Origin: Ignavibacteria bacterium
Lineage (GTDB): Bacteria; Bacteroidota; Ignavibacteria; Ch128b
DNA length: 64,000 nt
Assembly: GCA_013177855.1 (NCBI GenBank)
Contig: JABLYA010000001.1
Span: 1,039,231 to 1,103,230, forward strand
Reading direction: 5' to 3'
A model generated the notes under the pieces. That model had not been told where the DNA came from and ran no database searches. It was given only the letters and a program-made list of their open reading frames with translations. A program made the translations under genes and the position numbers. Below are positions 45,880 through 54,602 of the stretch, piece after piece (within the stretch, counting starts at the first letter, position 1; each line of letters starts with the position of its first letter).

Positions 45880-46740
45880 CTAATTTGAAAAAAGTTTTTT
45901 TATTTCCTGAAATGTTTGTTTATCAAGTTTTTGTTCGACAAGTTCTAAGCTTAAAAGTCCAAAACTTTTATAAATCAACTTTAATTCTTCGTTTAAATTT
46001 TCTATTGACGTTAGATTTCTTTTAATTGTTAAAACATCGCCTCTTATAACCGGACCCGTTAATGCATTCTCCACTCCTAAGTTTTTAAGATTTTGAATTG
46101 TAGAAAGTAATAAGTTCAAATAAGATTTGACTGCCTTATTACCGAGATATTTTTTTATCTGAAAAAACTGAGTTACTGTATAATTCGATAAAATAACGGC
46201 AAAAGCATGATAAATTGGTTTTTGATCTTTTTTAAGAATGATATAGTCCCAATTCATTTTTTTACAGAAATCTATTGCAAAATGCTTTGATATTTTTGAA
46301 TCAGTCTCAATTGCAAATACACTATCATTAAAATTAATTAGATTATCTTCGAAATAGTCAGATGCAAAACTATAATTTGGATGAAAAGAAAAAACATTAC
46401 AGCCTCTTTCGGCTAAATCAATTAATTCATCAGAGTTTAAAGAACCAGAAGTGTGAAATGCAAATTTCCCTTTCCAATCAGAAAAATTTTTTGACAGTTC
46501 CTGTGAAACTTCTTTTATGAATCTGTCTTGAACAGAAATAATAAAGAGATTAGTCTTTTCAGGGATTTCCGAAATTTTTTTTGAATAGTGGTTAGCCTTT
46601 ACTTTTGCTGCTAAAGTTTTAGCTTTTTTATGATTCTTATCAATTATTGAAGTGATTTTGATTCTTTTCTTTTTCAACGAAACAGCAAAAGCGCTCCCGA
46701 CTTTTCCAGCACCAATAATCGCAACCGATAAATTTTTCAT
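45880..46740 (-). CDS. Rossmann-fold protein with DUF2520 domain
   Basis: This 286-residue protein starts with a Rossmann dinucleotide-binding motif (VAIIGAGKVGSAF) and continues with the DUF2520 C-terminal helical domain (ALTGPVIRGDVLTIKRNL). HTSGS and FSFHPNYSFA are family features. It resembles 6-phosphogluconate-type reductases but no substrate is known for the family. It follows the AmmeMemoRadiSam B gene by 11 bp and may be in the same operon. Confidence 0.85.
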   Translation of the reverse strand: MKNLSVAIIGAGKVGSAFAVSLKKKRIKITSIIDKNHKKAKTLAAKVKANHYSKKISEIPEKTNLFIISVQDRFIKEVSQELSKNFSDWKGKFAFHTSGSLNSDELIDLAERGCNVFSFHPNYSFASDYFEDNLINFNDSVFAIETDSKISKHFAIDFCKKMNWDYIILKKDQKPIYHAFAVILSNYTVTQFFQIKKYLGNKAVKSYLNLLLSTIQNLKNLGVENALTGPVIRGDVLTIKRNLTSIENLNEELKLIYKSFGLLSLELVEQKLDKQTFQEIKKLFSN

Positions 46741-46751
46741 CTACTGATTAG

Positions 46752-47582
46752 TTACTCCTTATAAAATACAGCTGATAGATAACCAACTACCTGATGTTTA
46801 TCCCCGCTTGCTTCACTTGAATCATTTCTATAAAGGACTTTTGATTTATTTGCGCCAAGAAGTTTAGATGTTTTCATTACAGTTACAATTGGTCCGCCTC
46901 CGCAAGCCTGAACTTTTTCCTCTTCAAGTTCATCTATTAGTGTTTCATCATCAAATTTGTTTATTAAATGTTCTATTCTTGAATCAAGGCTATTTGCGAC
47001 ATCGTGAGAGAAATAATGTGAAAGATCTGAACTTGCAACCAGCAAAACATTTTTATTTTTTAGAACCTCAGCTAAAAGCTCTGCAAGCGAGTAAACAAAT
47101 TCTTTGCTCTGATCACCCATTACAATAGGAAGTAATTTAAAGTCCTCCAACACCATTTGCAGGAATGGCAGTTGGACTTCAAGTGCATGCTCTCTTCCAT
47201 GACCACGCTTTGAAAATTCAATGATATTATTATAATCTTTTAGCTCATCTCGAAGTTCAGAATCAATTGAAATTGTACCGAGCGGTGTCTGATAAGCAAT
47301 ACCGTTATAAATGGAAATTCCACGAAAATATTCATAATGACTTGGAGAAATAACAACGACAGAATTATATTTTTTACCTTTAATAAGTTTATAACCATAG
47401 GCTGCTGTTTTTGCTGAATAAAAATACCCAGCATGAGGTGAAACAAGTCCAATTATCTCACCTTCAATTTTAGGTGGATGAGCTTGATTTAAATAATTTT
47501 CTATTGCTTTTTTCAATCGCACTGGTTCTCTTTCATAAAACATTCCAGCAACTGCCGGTGGACGAATTTCACTAGTTAACAT
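46752..47582 (-). CDS. amrB: MEMO1-family protein (AmmeMemoRadiSam system protein B)
   Basis: This 276-residue protein has the MEMO fold, related to non-heme iron dioxygenases, with conserved LVSPHAGYFYSAKTAA, VVISPSHYEYFRG, HALEVQLPFLQ, VASSDLSHYFSHDV and ACGGGPIVT. His and Cys residues match the putative metal site. AGGAGGGAAGCAAG precedes the start. The 11-bp overlap with the AMMECR1 gene is the usual pairing of AmmeMemoRadiSam genes A and B. The radical SAM third member is not in this window. Confidence 0.9.
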   Translation of the reverse strand: MLTSEIRPPAVAGMFYEREPVRLKKAIENYLNQAHPPKIEGEIIGLVSPHAGYFYSAKTAAYGYKLIKGKKYNSVVVISPSHYEYFRGISIYNGIAYQTPLGTISIDSELRDELKDYNNIIEFSKRGHGREHALEVQLPFLQMVLEDFKLLPIVMGDQSKEFVYSLAELLAEVLKNKNVLLVASSDLSHYFSHDVANSLDSRIEHLINKFDDETLIDELEEEKVQACGGGPIVTVMKTSKLLGANKSKVLYRNDSSEASGDKHQVVGYLSAVFYKE

Positions 47583-48144
47583 CTTGCTTCCCTCCTATTT
47601 CGTTTTCTGAAAAAACTTCCGCCGAAAAAATTTCTATTTTAGTTTGGGGATCTTTCCATTCATTTTTACTTAATCCTGCTTTTAAACATGTGTGTTCGAG
47701 AAACTCTTTAACTGTCCAATTGTATCTTGTGGCAACTTGCGGCAGAAGCAATCCGTGAAAAGGTCCCTTTTGAATTATTAAACCGTGTTCTCCAACTTTT
47801 ATTTCATCAATCGATTTTATTCTTTTTGGTGGAGAAAGAACTGAAATTTCAATTTCGATATGATCAACTTCCTCCTTTGATAATGGATAAAATCTCGGAT
47901 CCTCAAATGCTGATTTCTTTGCAACTTCATAAATTAATTCATAAAGAGGCTTATCACTAACAATATAACCTATGCAGCCGCGAAGTTCTCCATCAATTGT
48001 TAATGTGACAAATGCACCACATTTTTGCTTAAGCGTCTCAGAAAAATCTCGATTTAAATCCACAGTTGCTAGACCGAATTCCTCCTTTATCGAATCTCTT
48101 GCAATTTCTAAAAGTATCTTCTTTTCCTCATAAGTTAATTTCAT
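47572..48144 (-). CDS. amrA: AMMECR1-domain protein (AmmeMemoRadiSam system protein A)
   Basis: This 190-residue protein has an AMMECR1 domain with the signature LRGCIGYI and a conserved C-terminal half (GPFHGLLLPQVATRYNW, LEHTCLKAGL). The family's exact biochemical role is unresolved. It is coupled to the MEMO-like gene by 11 bp of overlap. AGGAGGCAAC lies just before ATG 48144. Confidence 0.9.
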   Translation of the reverse strand: MKLTYEEKKILLEIARDSIKEEFGLATVDLNRDFSETLKQKCGAFVTLTIDGELRGCIGYIVSDKPLYELIYEVAKKSAFEDPRFYPLSKEEVDHIEIEISVLSPPKRIKSIDEIKVGEHGLIIQKGPFHGLLLPQVATRYNWTVKEFLEHTCLKAGLSKNEWKDPQTKIEIFSAEVFSENEIGGKQDVN

Positions 48145-48152
48145 GTTGCCTC

Positions 48153-48977
48153 CTATGGATTTATTCTATAACCAACGAGTTCCATTTTATCTTTTATAAA
48201 ATATAAATCATCATCATACATAAAAAACGAGTCAGGAACTGGGGCAGGAGTAGAGCTATTAAGTGTTTCAATTAAAATTGGTTTTTCTTCTATCTTGTCG
48301 AAAACTATTAATCTGTTTATCAAACTGCGTGGTTCAATTTTATCATAAACATTAAAAATCAATAAATCTCTTCGATCAATATACTCACAAAAATTTAAGT
48401 ATGAACTATTCGGTAAAAATCGATTGATTAAGCTGGAAATTTCTTCTTCGCCATCTGACCCGCTTAACATTTGCGTGAATTGATATCTGGAATAATCTTT
48501 TTCGTTAATAGAATTCAAAACTGCTCTAGCTTCATCATCGCCTCCGAGATTGCTTACAACTTTTCCATCTTCAATGGATAACTTAAAGAACTCGTTTTTA
48601 TCAAACTGAGGAATGTAACCGTACACATAATTCTCATCGATGTTGAAAAAAGTTAAATCATCGTTCACCCATAATATTTCACCCGAGTTAAGATCAACAT
48701 TTATAATTTTTTTGTGATTTGGCATATCAGGTTTTTCGAATTGATGAAGAATAAGATATTTAGAGATTGTGCTTTCAATACCAATCCAGAATTTCTCGTC
48801 GAGGAAGGTTTTATTTTTCCAGAAAAAATTTCCATTTACTCTGTCAATGCAAGAAAAGTAGACTTCCTTTTTTTGAACATCCCTTTCCTCAATTATAATC
48901 TGTTCAAGGTCAGTTAGAATAATTCTCCAGATATTTCTGCCCTGATTAAATGAAAATAGTTTTTGGATTTTGGACAT
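48153..48977 (-). CDS. Conserved hypothetical protein, possible DUF4905 beta-propeller
   Basis: This 274-residue soluble protein has repeated strands with a Trp/Gly rhythm (DRVNGNFFWKNKT, DLNSGEILWVNDD, DDLYFIKDKMEL) similar to PQQ-like or propeller blades. The architecture recalls DUF4905 of Bacteroidota, but I am not certain. No signal peptide is visible. It is 8 bp upstream of the AMMECR1 gene, so it likely belongs to that operon. Confidence 0.6.
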   Translation of the reverse strand: MSKIQKLFSFNQGRNIWRIILTDLEQIIIEERDVQKKEVYFSCIDRVNGNFFWKNKTFLDEKFWIGIESTISKYLILHQFEKPDMPNHKKIINVDLNSGEILWVNDDLTFFNIDENYVYGYIPQFDKNEFFKLSIEDGKVVSNLGGDDEARAVLNSINEKDYSRYQFTQMLSGSDGEEEISSLINRFLPNSSYLNFCEYIDRRDLLIFNVYDKIEPRSLINRLIVFDKIEEKPILIETLNSSTPAPVPDSFFMYDDDLYFIKDKMELVGYRINP

Positions 48978-49079
48978 ATTACGCTCTCTTTCTTATAAAA
49001 TTTAGAAATTTATCTTGTTTAATTCCAACTGAATTGAGAAAAATTTATTGCAAAGGTAAGAATTTCAAAAATTAAAGAA

Positions 49080-49104
49080 GCGAAGAGCTAGAAAAGCTCC
49101 TCGC
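49080..49104 (-). terminator. Terminator of the cytochrome P460 gene
   Basis: GCGAAGAGC at 49080-49088 and GCTCCTCGC at 49096-49104 form a nine-pair stem with one G-T wobble. On the minus strand it is followed by TTCTTTAATTTTTG. It lies about 29 bp beyond the 49133 stop. Confidence 0.7.
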
Positions 49105-49132
49105 AAAAGGACAGGCAACTTTTTGATGATTA

Positions 49133-49624
49133 TTATTTTCTGTACTCACTGAAAACAAAATCTTTATCTTTTACCTGCATATGACAAGCGAAACATTCAC
49201 CTTCCATATTTTTTACAACTCTCTCCCTCGTATCACCGGCAAATCCTTCAAATCCCCAGCCGCCAGTGTTTTTATATTTTTTCGAATTCTTTACCATTAC
49301 GCCTACAACTTTCCTTTTTCCTTCTGTGATTGCATTGTCTTCTGAGACGGCTTCAAAAAGATCAAAGACAATCACTGAGCCGTCTTTGAACTTATTGCCA
49401 GATTTATACCCAGCGAGTGCGGTTTTATTTGCGTAGATGTGGTGAATTCCACCAAAGGCTTCATAGAGAGGATGCCCTTTTTCAAGAACCATTGATTTGA
49501 TATGAGTCCATCCTCTATATCCCTCTGGATACGGAACATCTGTTCCACTTTGATTTAATGCTAAGAATCCAAAAGCAGTTAGAGCTATGAAAATATAGAA
49601 AAGTTTGTGTTTTAAGGTTTGCAT
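49133..49624 (-). CDS. Cytochrome P460-family protein
   Basis: This 163-residue protein has an N-terminal signal peptide or anchor (residues about 9-25). A P460-type beta-sheet core follows (YRGWTHIKSMVLEKGHP, GGIHHIYANKTAL, GSVIVFDLFEA). A single c-type heme site CFACH lies near the C-terminus. P460 proteins have a heme cross-linked to a lysine and oxidise hydroxylamine or detoxify nitrogen species in ammonia oxidisers and methanotrophs; many relatives have no known substrate. A short GGAGGACTT precedes ATG. Confidence 0.88.
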   Translation of the reverse strand: MQTLKHKLFYIFIALTAFGFLALNQSGTDVPYPEGYRGWTHIKSMVLEKGHPLYEAFGGIHHIYANKTALAGYKSGNKFKDGSVIVFDLFEAVSEDNAITEGKRKVVGVMVKNSKKYKNTGGWGFEGFAGDTRERVVKNMEGECFACHMQVKDKDFVFSEYRK

Positions 49625-49730
49625 AAGTCCTCCATTAATTTGGTTTTTATTATATTTTAGGATTCCTAATGATTATATCGATTGTAAATTTTCAAGTCAA
49701 GAGCTTTTTTTCACCCTGATCTTAGGTAAA

Positions 49731-50681
49731 TTAGACCATTCTTAAGAGATTTAAGGCTGTCTGATCAAAATCCTCTAATAATTTCTCAAAAACTCTTTTT
49801 ACAGGAAGAATTTCTTTAATCAAACCTGCTGATTGCCCTGCTTCAAGTGCGCCCTCTTCGGTATCACCTTCAAAAATGCCAAGTCGTTCTCGTTTTTCGC
49901 CCCAGATCTCCCTTAATTCTTTTTCATCGGCACAATTTTTTTCTGCTTCAATTGCTCGTAATGCAAAATTATTTTTAATCATCCTAACAAGTCCAATTTT
50001 TCTAAATCCAATCACCGTTCCATTATCTTCAGCTTCAACAATTTTTCGTTTATAATTTTCATGAGCTGATGATTCGAAAGTTGCAGCAAATCTTGTCCCG
50101 ATCTGAACTCCCTCAGCACCAAGAGCTAATGCAGCAGCAATCTGTTTACCAGTTGCAATTCCACCAGCAGCAATTACAGGAATTCTTACACTTTCTACAA
50201 GCATTGGAATTAGACAGAAAGTTGTGATTTCATCAAAGCCATTATGTCCACCTGCTTCATATCCTTCCCCGACAATTGCATCGCAACCAACTTCTTCTGC
50301 TTTCTTTGCATATTTTACAGACGGAACAACATGCACAACTTTTATTTGATTTCTTTTTAATTTATCAATGAACTTTCCTGGATGCCCAGCCGATGTGAAA
50401 ACAATCTTTACATTTTCTTCGATTACAACATTTATCAAGTCTTCTGCATCTCCGCGAAGCAGCGGAATATTAACTCCAAACGGTTTTGAAGTTTGAGCCT
50501 TTGCTTTCTGGATATGTTCTCTCAGAAGATCAGGTTTCATAGAACCTGCACCGATAAGTCCAAGCCCTCCGCACTCGCTCACTGCTACGGCTAATTTGTA
50601 ACCAGAAACCCAGACCATTCCAGCCTGAATGATAGGATATTCAATTTCAAAGAGGTCGGTGATGCGATTTTTAATTTTCAT
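49731..50681 (-). CDS. NPD/FabK-like flavin enzyme (nitronate monooxygenase family)
   Basis: This 316-residue TIM-barrel flavoprotein has EIEYPIIQAGMVWVSG at residues 13-28, GVNIPLL, VIAAGGIATGKQIAAALALG and GAEGVQIGTRFAAT, all conserved in FabK enoyl-ACP reductases and nitronate monooxygenases. The GEGYEAGGHNG motif binds FMN phosphate. The two functions cannot be separated by eye. FabK-type enoyl-ACP reductase is plausible because lipid genes (gpsA, plsY) lie just upstream, though in a separate transcription unit after a 217-bp gap. Confidence 0.85.
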   Translation of the reverse strand: MKIKNRITDLFEIEYPIIQAGMVWVSGYKLAVAVSECGGLGLIGAGSMKPDLLREHIQKAKAQTSKPFGVNIPLLRGDAEDLINVVIEENVKIVFTSAGHPGKFIDKLKRNQIKVVHVVPSVKYAKKAEEVGCDAIVGEGYEAGGHNGFDEITTFCLIPMLVESVRIPVIAAGGIATGKQIAAALALGAEGVQIGTRFAATFESSAHENYKRKIVEAEDNGTVIGFRKIGLVRMIKNNFALRAIEAEKNCADEKELREIWGEKRERLGIFEGDTEEGALEAGQSAGLIKEILPVKRVFEKLLEDFDQTALNLLRMV

Positions 50682-50898
50682 TGCTCGTCCATTTTTTATT
50701 TAATTTACTAAAGTTTAATTATTCTCTATTCAATTAAATGAACTGGAATAGTTTTAAATGAAAATAACTTTAAACAAAGAGGTTTTGAATGTGATTTTAA
50801 TTTATGATTGAAAATGAATTTTGAATTGGAATGCTAAGTCAATTTTATGATTATAAAAATTGAACAGGGAAGTTGAAAATTAAATTTTTATTCGGTTA

Positions 50899-51900
50899 CT
50901 AAATACTTTCTTCTTTTGGTCTGCGGGTCATTAGTTCAGTTGTTGCAAGAATTGGATCTTTGTCTTCGTAGAGAATTCTATAAACTTCAATACAAATTGG
51001 AACATCGACATTAACTTTTTGTGAGAGTTGATAAACACTTTTAGCAGTCGTTACACCTTCAGCGACCATTTCCATTTCAGCTAAAATATCTTTTAATTTT
51101 CTCCCTTTGCCGATTTGTTCACCGACATATCTATTTCTTGAATATTTGCTCATACAGGTTACAATTACATCACCCATTCCAGATAAACCTGAAAATGTTT
51201 CAGGTTTTGCACCGAGAGCAACTCCCAATCGAGAAATTTCGGCAATACCACGCGTCATAATTGCGGCTTTAGTATTATCACCAAATCCAGCACCATCGCA
51301 AATACCAGCACCAATTGCAATTACATTTTTTAATGACCCACCGAGCTCAACTCCAACAATATCAGTTGTCGCATAAACACGGAAATAAGGATTCATAAAT
51401 TCATTCTGAACAAATCTTGCAGTTTCAATTGATTTTGATCCGACAACAACTGCAGTTGGAATTTTTCTGGCAACTTCTTCGGCGTGACTTGGTCCTGAGA
51501 GTGTTGAAATTTGAGCCTCATCGATTGCGGGAAAAACATCCTTAATGATTTCAGATACTCGTTTTAATGTTGATATCTCTATTCCTTTCGCAACATTCAC
51601 AATGACCGAATTCTTTATAGAATCATATTTAATTTTTTCCAGTACGCCTCTTAAGTATTGAGTTGGAACAGCTAAAACGATTATATGTCGGCTTTTTGTT
51701 GCATTATCAAGATTAGAGGTGATTTCAATCTCTTCGGGTATTTTTACATCGGGCAGGTAAATTTCATTAATTCTTTTCTGTCGAAGGAATTCAGCATAAT
51801 CTGGTTTGTATTCATAAAGAGTTATTTTGTGTCCATTATCATGAAGCAAAATAGAGAGGGTGGTTCCCCAACCACCCGCTCCAAGAACAGCTACATTCAT
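50899..51900 (-). CDS. gpsA: Glycerol-3-phosphate dehydrogenase (NAD(P)+)
   Basis: This 333-residue enzyme reduces dihydroxyacetone phosphate to glycerol-3-phosphate for phospholipids. The Rossmann motif VLGAGGWGTTLSILL is at the start. SGPSHAEEVA, the catalytic Lys in GSLKNVIAIGAG and GLSGMGDVIVTC are conserved. It follows plsY by 2 bp, so both steps to the first acylated lipid are encoded together. Confidence 0.97.
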   Translation of the reverse strand: MNVAVLGAGGWGTTLSILLHDNGHKITLYEYKPDYAEFLRQKRINEIYLPDVKIPEEIEITSNLDNATKSRHIIVLAVPTQYLRGVLEKIKYDSIKNSVIVNVAKGIEISTLKRVSEIIKDVFPAIDEAQISTLSGPSHAEEVARKIPTAVVVGSKSIETARFVQNEFMNPYFRVYATTDIVGVELGGSLKNVIAIGAGICDGAGFGDNTKAAIMTRGIAEISRLGVALGAKPETFSGLSGMGDVIVTCMSKYSRNRYVGEQIGKGRKLKDILAEMEMVAEGVTTAKSVYQLSQKVNVDVPICIEVYRILYEDKDPILATTELMTRRPKEESI

Positions 51901-51902
51901 AC

Positions 51903-52583
51903 TTACTCAGATTTTTTTTGAATGAGAGGTATTCTCTTTATTCGATTTTCCGTTCCTTCAATTAACCTTTTAATGTTAGAGCGATGAGTATAAATAATGA
52001 AGATTGCAATAAATATTGAAAAGGAGATAAGTGTAGTGTAACCTTCAATATGTACATGAAAGATATTTTCTCTAATGAAGAGAATTATTGGAAGAGCAAC
52101 TGCTGCACTGATCGATCCTAAGGACACATATCTAAATTTAATCAACATTAAAAGAAAAACTGCAGCAGCAATTAAAACATCTATGGTCATTAAACTCGCT
52201 GCCATTCCAACGGCAGTAGCCATTCCTTTTCCGCCGCGAAAACCTGCAAAAACAGTAAACACATGACCTATCACAGCAAAAATCCCTGCAAGTAATTGGA
52301 CAAAAGTAAAATCATCGAAGGGTGTTGGATTATCAAAAGGCATTTCGGTTAAGAAAAAAAGTCGTGCAATAAATACAACCGCAACTACACCTTTAAAAGC
52401 ATCAAACAGCATAACAAGAATTCCATATTTCCATCCTAAAACACGAAAGACATTTGTTCCACCCGCATTTCCACTTCCATAATTTCTTATATCAATGCCG
52501 GCAGCTAATTTACTCACAATTATCGCTGTCGGAATTGAACCTACAAGATATGATAAAAGCAGAATCAATATTATTGTTAACAT
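51903..52583 (-). CDS. plsY: Glycerol-3-phosphate acyltransferase PlsY
   Basis: This 226-residue membrane enzyme transfers an acyl group from acyl-phosphate to glycerol-3-phosphate. About five to six membrane helices are present. The conserved loops are VGSIPTAI, NYGSGNAGGTNVFRVLG, DAFKG and GFRGGKGMATAVG. It has an extra charged tail (about 20 residues). It is the first gene of the plsY-gpsA pair. Confidence 0.95.
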   Translation of the reverse strand: MLTIILILLLSYLVGSIPTAIIVSKLAAGIDIRNYGSGNAGGTNVFRVLGWKYGILVMLFDAFKGVVAVVFIARLFFLTEMPFDNPTPFDDFTFVQLLAGIFAVIGHVFTVFAGFRGGKGMATAVGMAASLMTIDVLIAAAVFLLMLIKFRYVSLGSISAAVALPIILFIRENIFHVHIEGYTTLISFSIFIAIFIIYTHRSNIKRLIEGTENRIKRIPLIQKKSE

Positions 52584-52653
52584 ATTAACCTATTATTTTT
52601 TGAACTTATTTATTTTATAACTTATTCAATTAATTTTTATTTACCAAACTCAA

Positions 52654-53328
52654 TTATTTAAGAAAAAGTTTAGCAAACTCTAAGTCTTTTCTCAAAGTGA
52701 TTTTTCGATTTTCACTTTGAATTTGATAAAAGTAAACTTTAACTCCGAGTCTTTCAACAAGCGATGACTCATCTGTACCTAAAAAACCTTCTTCGTAAGC
52801 TTTGGCGAATGCTTCGCTCAGAATTTTATAAGTAAAAATTTGTGGTGTTTCAACAAGCCAGATTTTATCACGATCAAGAGTAGTTTCGACAAAACTAAAA
52901 CCAGTTTTTACGGTATCTACAGCTTTTTTTGCAGCTATCACAGCTTTCTTTTTACTCGCAAATTCAATTAACTCATCAATATCTTTTGATGAAATAAGCG
53001 GTCGAACCGCATCGTGAACACAAATTAAATCATTAGGTTCAGCTTTGATAGACTTTAATGCTAAGTAAACTGAATCCTGTCTTTCCTTTCCACCTTCAAC
53101 TATATCAATTACTTTCGTTAGCTTAAATTTTTTAATAAGCTTTTTACATCGATCAATGTAATCTTTATTTACTGAAACAATAATTTTATCAACTCTCTTA
53201 GCCTTTTGAAATTTCAAGATTGTATGAACAAGAATTTCTTTACCATTGATTTTCAAAAATTGTTTGGGGGTGTCGGACAAAAATCTTTTACCGGAACCAG
53301 CAGCTGGAATAATTACGATTGTTTTCAC
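52654..53328 (-). CDS. ispD: 2-C-methyl-D-erythritol 4-phosphate cytidylyltransferase
   Basis: This 224-residue enzyme of the MEP isoprenoid pathway makes CDP-methylerythritol. The nucleotide-binding PAAGSGKRFLSDTPKQFL at residues 8-25, HDAVRPL and DRDKIWLVETPQIF motifs are present. It starts with GTG 53328, preceded by AGGAGTTAAAA. ispF does not follow; other MEP genes are not in the window. Confidence 0.95.
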   Translation of the reverse strand: MKTIVIIPAAGSGKRFLSDTPKQFLKINGKEILVHTILKFQKAKRVDKIIVSVNKDYIDRCKKLIKKFKLTKVIDIVEGGKERQDSVYLALKSIKAEPNDLICVHDAVRPLISSKDIDELIEFASKKKAVIAAKKAVDTVKTGFSFVETTLDRDKIWLVETPQIFTYKILSEAFAKAYEEGFLGTDESSLVERLGVKVYFYQIQSENRKITLRKDLEFAKLFLK

Positions 53329-53353
53329 TTTTAACTCCTAATTAATACAAAAA

Positions 53354-53375
53354 GTCAGGCTGAAATTCGCCTGAC
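53354..53375 (-). terminator. Terminator of queA
   Basis: GTCAGGC at 53354-53360 pairs with GCCTGAC at 53369-53375, extended by A/T pairs. On the minus strand TTTTTG follows. It lies 39 bp past the queA stop. Confidence 0.85.
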
Positions 53376-53413
53376 CAAAAAAAATTAAAACTATTTTATT
53401 TGCACTTTTAATT

Positions 53414-54478
53414 TTACAAGATTAACATTGCATCGCCATAACTTAAGAAGCGATACCCATCTTTGATAGCTTTCTTGTAAGCTTTCATAGTAAAATCATA
53501 ACCAGCAAAGGCAGCAACAAGCATTAATAAAGTTGATTCCGGTGCATGAAAATTAGTTACTAAAGCATCAACTATTTTAAAATCATATGGAGGAAAGATG
53601 AATTTATCTGTCCAGCCTCGATTAGGTGCAGATAGTCGGCTTGCTGTTACACTTGTTTCAAGTGCTCTTACAGTACTTGTACCTACAGCAAACACTCTTC
53701 CTCTGTTTAATTTTGTTTTATTGATTACTTCAGAAGTAGATTCTGGAATTTCATAAAATTCAGAATCCATTCGATGTTTGGTTAAATCTTCAACTTCAAC
53801 TGGTCGAAATGTTCCGAGTCCAATATGCAAAATAACAGGAACAATTTTTACACCTTTCTTTTCGATCTTTTTTAATAGTTGAGTTGTGAAGTGCAATCCC
53901 GCAGTTGGAGCAGCAACTGAGCCAGCAACTTTAGCATAAACAGTCTGATAATTTTTCTTATCAGCTGGTACTGGATCACGTTTAATGTAAGGAGGAAGAG
54001 GTACTGTTCCAATTTTTTCAACTATTTCAAAAACATCTTTATCGGTTAAGAAGCGAATAGTTCTACCGCGAGATGTTGTATTATCAATAATCTCACAGAC
54101 AAGTCCTTCGTCAAAATAAATTTTATTTCCTATTCTGACTTTTCTTGCTGGTTCAACAATAACATCCCAGATTTTATCCTGCGAATTTAATTCCCTTAGA
54201 AGTAGAACTTCTATCTTTGCACCTGTTTTCTCTTTCCTTCCAAAAAGTCTTGCAGGAAAAACTTTAGTTTGATTTACAACCAGACAATCACCTTTTTGGA
54301 AATAATCAACAATATCACTGAACTTTTTATCTTCAATTTCTTGAGTTTCTCTGTGTAATACCATCAAACGGCATTTGTCTCTCGGCGTTACAGGGAATTT
54401 TGCAATTAAGTTCTTCGGTAAAACATATTTAAAATCTGATAATTTTAATTCTCTATCGCTTAAATCAAATCCTGCCAT
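53414..54478 (-). CDS. queA: S-adenosylmethionine:tRNA ribosyltransferase-isomerase
   Basis: This 354-residue enzyme moves a ribosyl group from AdoMet to preQ1 in tRNA to form epoxyqueuosine. Signatures are KFPVTPRDKCRLMVL, VVNQTKVFPARLFGRKE, VAAPTAGLHFT, GLGTFRPV and VTNFHAPESTLLMLVAAFAG. The listed start at 54550 adds 24 residues that match no QueA. ATG 54478, with GAGAAG just upstream, gives the family length. Confidence 0.95.
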   Translation of the reverse strand: MAGFDLSDRELKLSDFKYVLPKNLIAKFPVTPRDKCRLMVLHRETQEIEDKKFSDIVDYFQKGDCLVVNQTKVFPARLFGRKEKTGAKIEVLLLRELNSQDKIWDVIVEPARKVRIGNKIYFDEGLVCEIIDNTTSRGRTIRFLTDKDVFEIVEKIGTVPLPPYIKRDPVPADKKNYQTVYAKVAGSVAAPTAGLHFTTQLLKKIEKKGVKIVPVILHIGLGTFRPVEVEDLTKHRMDSEFYEIPESTSEVINKTKLNRGRVFAVGTSTVRALETSVTASRLSAPNRGWTDKFIFPPYDFKIVDALVTNFHAPESTLLMLVAAFAGYDFTMKAYKKAIKDGYRFLSYGDAMLIL

Positions 54479-54553
54479 AAGCTTCTCACTATTTTGTTTT
54501 TGATGAATTGATTCTTTTTCGAAAACACAGACTAATATCTGCTTAAACAAAAA

Positions 54554-54590
54554 ATAGAGCTTTCAGCCGGAAATTGACTGAAAGCCCTAT
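54554..54590 (-). terminator. Terminator of ppdK
   Basis: ATAGAGCTTTCAG and CTGAAAGCCCTAT form a 13-bp stem with one mismatch. On the minus strand it is followed by TTTTTTG. It is 13 bp beyond the ppdK stop. Confidence 0.88.
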
Positions 54591-54602
54591 TTCAAATAAC
54601 AA

